Translations under genes and position numbers: made by a program
Shown here: positions 57,420 through 64,000 of the stretch, in pieces
How the letters are laid out: each line of letters begins with the position of its first letter
Numbering within the stretch: position 1 is the stretch's first letter
Notes under the pieces: generated by a model
The model's database searches: none
What the model was told of the DNA's origin: nothing
Seen by the model: the letters and a program-made list of their open reading frames with translations, nothing else
Source of the DNA: Aplysia californica
Lineage: Eukaryota > Mollusca > Gastropoda > Aplysiida > Aplysiidae
Assembly (NCBI RefSeq): GCF_000002075.1
Contig: NW_004797944.1
Coordinates: 243,551-307,550, forward strand
Direction: 5' to 3'
Length of the DNA stretch: 64,000 nt

Positions 57420-57550
57420 GAGAGAGCCACTCACTGGTGGTAGGTCCTGCTTCTTTTCTGTTCTTTTGTTGTTTTTGTCTTTCCATCTTACCCTTTCCCA
57501 ACCTAAATGACTGTTATTGTGTCAATGTGCTTCTCTGTACTTAAAAGAAT
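57420..57550 (+). repeat. Pyrimidine-rich interspersed repeat (TGGTAGGTCCTAC family), best copy
   Basis: CACTGGTGGTAGGTCCTGCT, TCTTTTGTTGTTTTTGTC, CCAACCTAAATGACTGTTAT, TGTGTCAATGTGCTTCTC. It matches most of the consensus. Confidence 0.6.
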
Positions 57551-58140
57551 GAGTAGTTGTTATGTTCTTTCTCAGTAGTTGTATTTTTTTTTTAGTGAAG
57601 TTTTAAATTAATGTTTTTAGAAGAAGCTTCAAAGATGGAGGTTGTCTTATAGATGTTTTAAAAAAAGCAAATCAGAAGCTAAATATGAATCAACATCATT
57701 TTTTTTTTCAAGGATTGGGTAAATCTTTGTTGTAGTAGATCTCATGGAAATACTGGAAATATTATTTGTGCAGTCAAATAATTGGTTACAGGTTCAGAAA
57801 AAGCGTTTTAGTAAAAGGAAGCACTTCAGCACAGTGATGGTCACTTCGTACTAGAATTTGGGCTAGACAGACAGACAGATGGAAATTGCAGAGGGCAGGT
57901 AAAGAAGTAGGATTTGTAGGATTTCCCAATGTTGCCCTTCAACCACTCACAGGGTCCAGACTTTTGCACCATCGTCGTATATGTATGCCCTGTCACAAGC
58001 GAGTAGATATTATTGTGTGTGTAGTATGTGTGTGTGTGTAGAACGAGAGTGAACTTTGACCCTTGATTTTGACATGCCTGTGACCTACGGGAAGTGGGTT
58101 TTTTGTCTCTTGGTATAGTTTTTGTACGAATTTTATGAAA

Positions 58141-58274
58141 TTTTTGCTTCACAAGTAGGTTTATTGAAGTGCCAAAGATAAAAGGTGTTGCTACCGGAGT
58201 GGAACATACAAAGAAAATAGAGAGAGATAAGGACAGTAGATGTTTGATGGGAAAATAGGAGCAAACCACACCGT
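58141..58274 (-). mobile_element. Short hairpin-tail retroposon (partial)
   Basis: GAAGTGCCAAAGATAAAAGG, GAGATAAGGACAGTAGATGT and GGAGCAAACCACACC on the plus strand; the 3' tail beyond one stem arm is diverged. Confidence 0.65.
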
Positions 58275-59234
58275 GCTTTGCTGTATCTTAATTATCTCCT
58301 GACTAAAAGCACTGGGAATTTGCGCATGGGTTTGAAATGCTAATGATCTTCAGGTATATTTTTTTTTGCCCTGCGAAAATCGAAGTTGTAAATGATTTTT
58401 TCCCTCTTTTTTTTATAGTAAAAAGCGCTGTTATTTTAATGTACACAAATTAGAATGGTTAATACTATTGGGGTGACTGCTGTTTCAACAACAGCAAATG
58501 TTTCTCACTGACTGACATTTTTTCCGAGCTGCACGTTTTTTTCAGTGCTTTCGAACCCCCAAAGATGTGATTTAAAAATTGTATTGGTGGAGGTTCCCTG
58601 TGGACAGCTTTCAATTGCTAAATGCCTTCTTTACTATAAATTTGGATTTTCTGGTCAGGAATCTTGTAATATTTTAAAAAGAGCTAGGGAATTCAATGCC
58701 TTGAATATGCTGTTCAATGTGCAGATTGAAAGACATGAAAAGCTTTAAGATGACACTGCAAAAAAGCAGAGCAATACAGTGTATTATAAAAACTAGTTCT
58801 TATTAAGATCGGAATTTTAGCTCATGTGACTGACAGATGTGTGCACATTGTGTTATTCGGGCTGGAATATGATAAAAGGAATATCTGGGGAAAGTTCTTA
58901 AGCTGCATTAAGCATATTAAAAGCTGGCTATTTTTTTTTCTTTCAAATTTTGTTTTCTAGTCCAAAAGAGATTTATTTGTCTAGTCATCAGTGTTCCCAT
59001 TTCTTATGTTAAGGATCAGCATTCCTTTAAAGTCAGCAGTGGAAGAAATGGTATTAATTTGGAAAAGTCACTGCTGTGGTGGTTCCTAAGACAGTAACAG
59101 TTGTAAAAACCTCAACATCCGTGAATTAATGGTATCAATAGGACAGTTTTACAAGTGATCTGGTCTCATTTGTTGATGATAACATTAACATGCTAGTATA
59201 AAAGTGCAATTTATATTACAGCTAAAAAAAAGTA
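58275..59234. other. No gene seen; possible NFYA 3' UTR
   Basis: AT-rich unique-looking sequence with no repeat family recognised. Confidence 0.35.
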
Positions 59235-59983
59235 CAGTGGAGTCCGCTTATAACGAGTCCGGAAACAACGAGAAATCTTCTAAAACCCCGTTTTTTTCCT
59301 CTTCTTTACAGTTGTAAATAAAATACTGCGATAGCGCAATCAGACAAACATGCGAGTCGGTTATAGCGGAATATTGCTGCTGCAGTGCACAGTGCATAGG
59401 CCAATTTACATAATGTAAAACCTCGCAAGTTGACAAACTTTTTGGTGATCTAGCGGAGCAACAGAGTAGGGAGGTTGTGGCATGTGCAGACAAGCAGAAC
59501 GCATTGTGTGATAGGCCAGCGTAAGCCTAGTTTAGATTATCTAGGCCTGCCATGCCTCTCACTTCTCCAATGCGGGGATGGAGAGGTCACAGCAATGTGA
59601 TGGGTGGAGCGAATGTGTGACATACCCAAGCAGACATAATGCACCACAGGGTGTGATGGGGTGGGGGAAAACACAGCGGCCGAGTTAGGCTAGAGCCCTT
59701 TCTTTCTGATCGCCAACCCCAAGCTGTCAGTCAATATCGCTAGCGCTAGAGAAAGAAACCTGATTCGATTTTCGATCAAGTAAGACCCAGAGGTCATGTT
59801 GAAACAAAATCATCATCATCAGGGGAGATAGCAAAAGGAAATAAACAGAACACCAAACCCATAGATTAGGACTACTTTACAGTTTCCCTTGAATTTATTA
59901 CTGGATCCCTTATAGCGAGAATCCTGCTATAACGGGACATTTTGCACCGGCCCCCTCCCTCTCGTTATAACAGGATTCCACTG
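59235..59983. mobile_element. pogo/Tigger-like element with TA duplication
   Basis: Ends CAGTGGAGTCCGCTTATAAC and GTTATAACAGGATTCCACTG, TA on both sides (59233-59234, 59984-59985). GTTATAGCGG-type motifs recur inside. 749 bp with no transposase frame. Confidence 0.85.
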
Positions 59984-61808
59984 TATTTAAAGAGAAGCTC
60001 CTTGGGTTTGTTTGTTCAGATTGCATGACTGAGGTGTGAACAAATGGAATGAATGTGAATGGAGAAAAAGACAAGCTTAGATATGCACACACACACACAC
60101 ACACACAACCACACCCGTTGCTAGGTGCTAAATGTTTTTTTTTGACCAATTCGTGTTTGTGTGGACGTTTGTGCCATGAAGCTGGTCTGCGCACTTACAG
60201 GATTGAAAAACTGCCATATTAATAATTATAGCTTTTGATGCGAGACCGCATACAGTCAGGTCTGTCCGAAGAATGGACTGTATGTTGTGATTATACCGGG
60301 TGACCCTAAAGTCTGAACATATGGGCCAAAAATGTATAATTTCAAGAAATGCTCCTAGAATTTTGAATATTTTATTCAGTTGGAATATTAAGAAAAACAT
60401 GATCTGCAGTATGACTTCAACAACTGTTTTTAATGCAAAGGTCGATTGCCTTGCAAGATTCAGGAGAAGCAGCTGATGCAATAACTCTGCGATGGTGTCA
60501 TTGAGTATAGCCACAATGAGATTTCCTATGTCCAGACTAATGTAGGGACAGCCTGTGTTTTGATGCTCTACTTATCTCTCTCTAAATTTTTCATGCAATT
60601 ATTTTTCTTTTTTCTTTTTTTTTTTTTTTTTTTTAAATAACAGGGTTTTTTTTTTTAAGGTGCAAGGATTCGTTTTGTTTGTTTTTGTTTTGATTACCGA
60701 GGTTGTTTTCTTCCGGTAAAGTTAGAAGTGTGTGCTTCTGAAAGTTGTTTTATACAATGAAATCATGTGCCAGCTTAAATGACTAAACTTTGAAAGAGCG
60801 AAAAGGGTCTATCTTTGTCTTTAAACCCCCCCCCCCTCCCTTAGGAAATATGAATAGCAGAAAGATCATCATGTTGTTTTGTGCTGGCGTAGCTGGTGAA
60901 AACCTTTTTCATTGGTGTTGTGTGGTTTGTTGTAGTGTATGGCATGTAGGTTTAAAGAAGTAGTTTGGTCGGCAGCTTTTTCTCATTTCTTAATATCCTA
61001 TGATAAAGTGTTCTTAATTTTTTATTTTACTTTATTTTTTTTAATATTTTTTTTTATAGGTTAAAGTAAAAGTCGGCATTAGTATCAAACCGTAGAATAG
61101 AAGCAAGGGAAAATATATAATGCGGTCCCCTTTGTTTTATGCAAGAAAAATTCTGAAATTATACAAACTGAGCCCAAAAATGTGAAATTATGCGATTCTG
61201 TTTTTTTAAAAAAAAAAAACAAAGAACGATAAAGGAAAATAATCAGAAATTATGCCCCAAAAATGTTCCAGTTTTTGCTAAATTATGCGGGGTGCATTAA
61301 ACCACGGGAACAGATTGGTGTCTATATTTCTGTTACTGTGCTCAGCATCAGAACTCATGGTGGTAATTTCAATCTCGAAATTTTTTTAATTGCTGTATTC
61401 TTTTTTTTCTGTTGAGCTTTTGTCAGTGAAATGCAAGTTTAGAGAAGCCCAAATTTGTGTTCTTCTTGGATTCGGAGAGGGTATTATCAGTGCTGGAAAT
61501 AATCAGATCTGAAAGTTTTATATTTATGTATTTCCTGCTTGGTGGTGACATGCTGCATATTGTTTAATAATTTTCATAGCTCATGATTTCTAATTTTTTG
61601 TGTGAAACTGTTTGATTCTACTTTGCTCCACTATTTAAGAAAAGTTTACCTTATTTTGTTTTGACCTAGTGACTTTAAGTTCCTCTTCCATTTTATCCCT
61701 TTATGCCAGCTGTCTGTTATCATCAGGCTTTTGAAACTGAGTTCTCTGCCTCGCTGTGCACACACACGTGTTGAATATGATAATGTTGCTCTCTTGATGA
61801 CTTTAAAT
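59984..61808. other. No gene seen; possible mariner-type end
   Basis: 60297-60330 (CCGGGTGACCCTAAAGTCTG) looks like one end of a mariner-type element but no partner end was found. A (CA)n run lies at 60087-60108 and long T runs at 60605-60650. The rest is AT-rich without features. Confidence 0.35.
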
Positions 61809-62250
61809 TGTGAGGCAGCGTGGTGGAATCAGGCTCTCGTCAAAATAATCAAAATGAAGAAACTTGCATTTTTCCACATGTTTGTGAATTTTTATCCAAT
61901 TTTTGTTTTTTGGCTCAACTCCTTTCATGCCCATTAAAGAACTCGTTTTTGAGTGGATTTTTCTTAAAAACGTGGATTAAAGGCACAAAAAAATGTAAAT
62001 TTTCAGTTACCACGGACTCTTAAGCTAAGGAAATAACTAATCTTTGGCGGCACATTTTCTCACTAATTTTACCTCTAAAAAAAGGTGACCCCAACCTCCT
62101 TCATTAGCAAATATCTCGACTTGTATTCAAGATAAATAGGTATTTTTTTCAATCAAATAAAGACAAGAGAACAAGCTTTAAGATGACACCAATAAATACT
62201 CTACATGCCCAAAAATTGACGGGAGCCTGATTCCACCACGGTGCCTCACA
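61809..62250 (+). mobile_element. MITE with ~33-bp TIRs (copy 4 of 4, best ends)
   Basis: Left end TGTGAGGCAGCGTGGTGGAA, right end TTCCACCACGGTGCCTCACA: the terminal repeats differ at only a few positions over 33 bp. No coding capacity; no clear target duplication. Confidence 0.85.
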
Positions 62251-63821
62251 AATTTGTGTAAAAGTGTAGTATAATATCCCCCCCCCCCGGTTTTTTCGCA
62301 CATGGTGATGATCACAGCTGGCTGGTTCCTGTAAGACGGAACTCTGACCATCATAGTGACCCTGAATTTTGCATACTAGGTCAAACTGGGGTTTTTTTTG
62401 GGGGGGGGGGGATGCTATATATTACATTTACCAAAATCTTGTGTAGTTTTCTATTATAGCAACATTCTGTGCCAAATCTTACCTCAATGGGCAGCATACA
62501 TATTATACAATATTTTTTATAAAAGGTAAGATTGTGAACTCGACTCATCAGTGAAAGTTGTGGTGTGACTATGACTTGGAAGTGTGTTGTGATAGTTGAG
62601 ATATCCTTAATTTTTTTATTTTTGTGAATTGAGTAATTTTTATGTGACGAGTTCAACAAGTTTATTGTCGTATTTGAATGGGAGTACTGGGAGACAGTGA
62701 TGCTGATTCTGACTTTAAGAAATTATCTATTTAAAATATTTATTTGATATTGACTGCTCAGTGTAAGACTCTGTCGTACATCACTTTTCAAAATGTTGTA
62801 TTGCCAGGTCGTACACTTAGTAGTTGATATGTTGAGTATGTACAGTATATTTTGATTACATCGGTGACAAAGGGGCCTAGCTAGAAAAACGTGGGTCTGA
62901 TTCTGAGTAATTATGCCTCTATTTGACATTTGTATTATTTCAAGGGAATTGAGAACTGAGTGCTCTTAAGGTCTTCTCTTTCGCTAATTGGGTAAGTTTA
63001 CGCGATGAATGTATCCCAGGAGTAGGCATCAGAAAGTTTGTTTTTTTAGTCTTATTTATTAGTAGCTGCTGGCACTGTTGCATACAAATTTACTGCATTT
63101 TGCCTCCCAATACATTTTAGTATTTTTTATCATGATTTTGACAAAACTATGTTACTGGGGGTTTTTTTCTTCCTGCAATATCTTTTCAATCGGGATGCAC
63201 ACTAGAATTCATGGCTTGTCACATCTAGCTAAAATATTGGCTTAGGAACCCAAGATTGCTTTAGATTTAAATGTTTAAAAACTTGTTGTAGAACAAAAGA
63301 ATTTATTGAAAGTGGTAAAATCTGGATATGGTTTATGTAGGCCCTACTGTGCACATGTTCTTGAAATGATTCTTGTTTGTAGAGTGCTAGTCTTGAATGA
63401 AATGAAAGAGGAATGCATGTTTGGTAATGAGTCAGAGTCAGAGGAAGGTTGTGTCTTTTCCTTAATTGTTTTTTATCAGTATTGTTTACTTTTTGTTTTT
63501 GGAATGGCGAAGTAATGGCAATTTTGATGCATTTGTAACTGTTTCCATGTTATGATAATAAATGTGGAGAGAGATGGACAGAAGGACCGAGTGACTGACG
63601 GAGGGAGAGACTGAGTGCGAGGAAGAGAGAGATGGAGAGAAAGATTTGCCCTGATATGATGGCATTTTTTAATTCCCAGTGCAATATCAAAGCTCACATT
63701 GAAAACAATAAAAATGTCTTTTAAAACTAACTTGCGACTATTATATTGCTTTGCTTGTTTTTGTTCTGTCGAAATTACAATTCTTTGCATTAAAGCAAAG
63801 ACAAAGAAGAAAAATATTTGA
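62251..63821. other. No gene seen; possible distal NFYA 3' UTR
   Basis: Poly-C and poly-G runs at about 62278 and 62400. AATAAA at 63557 and 63707. Purine-rich GGGAGAGA repeats at 63570-63645. Short open frames have no recognisable domain. Confidence 0.35.
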
Positions 63822-64000
63822 CATCCCTATCAACACAATTTAGATAATTTAGGAGCTGGGCTTCTTCAACCTTGCCTGGTGGGGGCCAACTTGGGATGAG
63901 TTTTGGATACATTCCAGCAGACAGACGCAGACAATGCACCTTAAAAACTTATTAAAATCAGGGAATTAAACTAATGTTTAGTGCTAGCAGCAGCGAGCAG
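63822..64000 (-). repeat. Interspersed repeat (GACACAATTTAGA family), runs to window end
   Basis: ATCAACACAATTTAGATAAT, GCCAACTTGGGATGAG, CCAGCAGACAGACGCAGACA match 33408-33545 in the same orientation. Whether it ends before 64000 is unclear. Confidence 0.45.

Overview
The window is animal nuclear DNA. It holds three multi-exon genes with GT-AG introns, very abundant short transposable elements and microsatellites, and two assembly gaps of N. Gene content, AT-rich introns of 0.3-6 kb and the repeat types fit a lophotrochozoan, most likely a gastropod mollusc. That placement is inference and no marker in the window proves it.

Gene layout. (1) NUP50 (+), coding exons 5027-14016, 7 coding exons and 455 residues: an FG nucleoporin with an importin-alpha-binding N terminus and a C-terminal Ran-binding domain. 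(2) SERGEF/DelGEF (-), 8 exons seen between 35162 and 20855: an RCC1-repeat protein whose first coding exon is not seen and probably lies in the N gap 35585-36396 or upstream. (3) NFYA (+), 8 coding exons 44086-56083 and 582 residues: the CCAAT-binding subunit of NF-Y, with an unusually large Q-rich domain built on a decapeptide repeat. NUP50 and SERGEF converge tail to tail; SERGEF and NFYA diverge head to head across about 9 kb of transposon-rich DNA.

Everything else is mostly mobile DNA. At least 18 copies of one 3'-terminal hairpin tail are present, attached to three different retroposon bodies (a tRNA-headed SINE of about 530 bp, a body of about 370 bp, and a 160-185 bp body). Several copies have perfect 10-12 bp target-site duplications. 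The hairpin stem exists in two versions related by compensatory changes, which is the most striking signal here. Others are pogo/Tigger-like non-autonomous elements, piggyBac-like MITEs with TTAA ends, a hAT-like element with an exact 8-bp duplication that contains two further elements, several unclassified MITEs, LINE 3' ends and a mariner-like relic.

No rRNA gene, true tRNA gene, CRISPR array or bacterial operon was seen. Exon boundaries were set by hand from reading frame, splice consensus and remembered vertebrate protein sequences. Function is inferred from those family resemblances, not from a database search.
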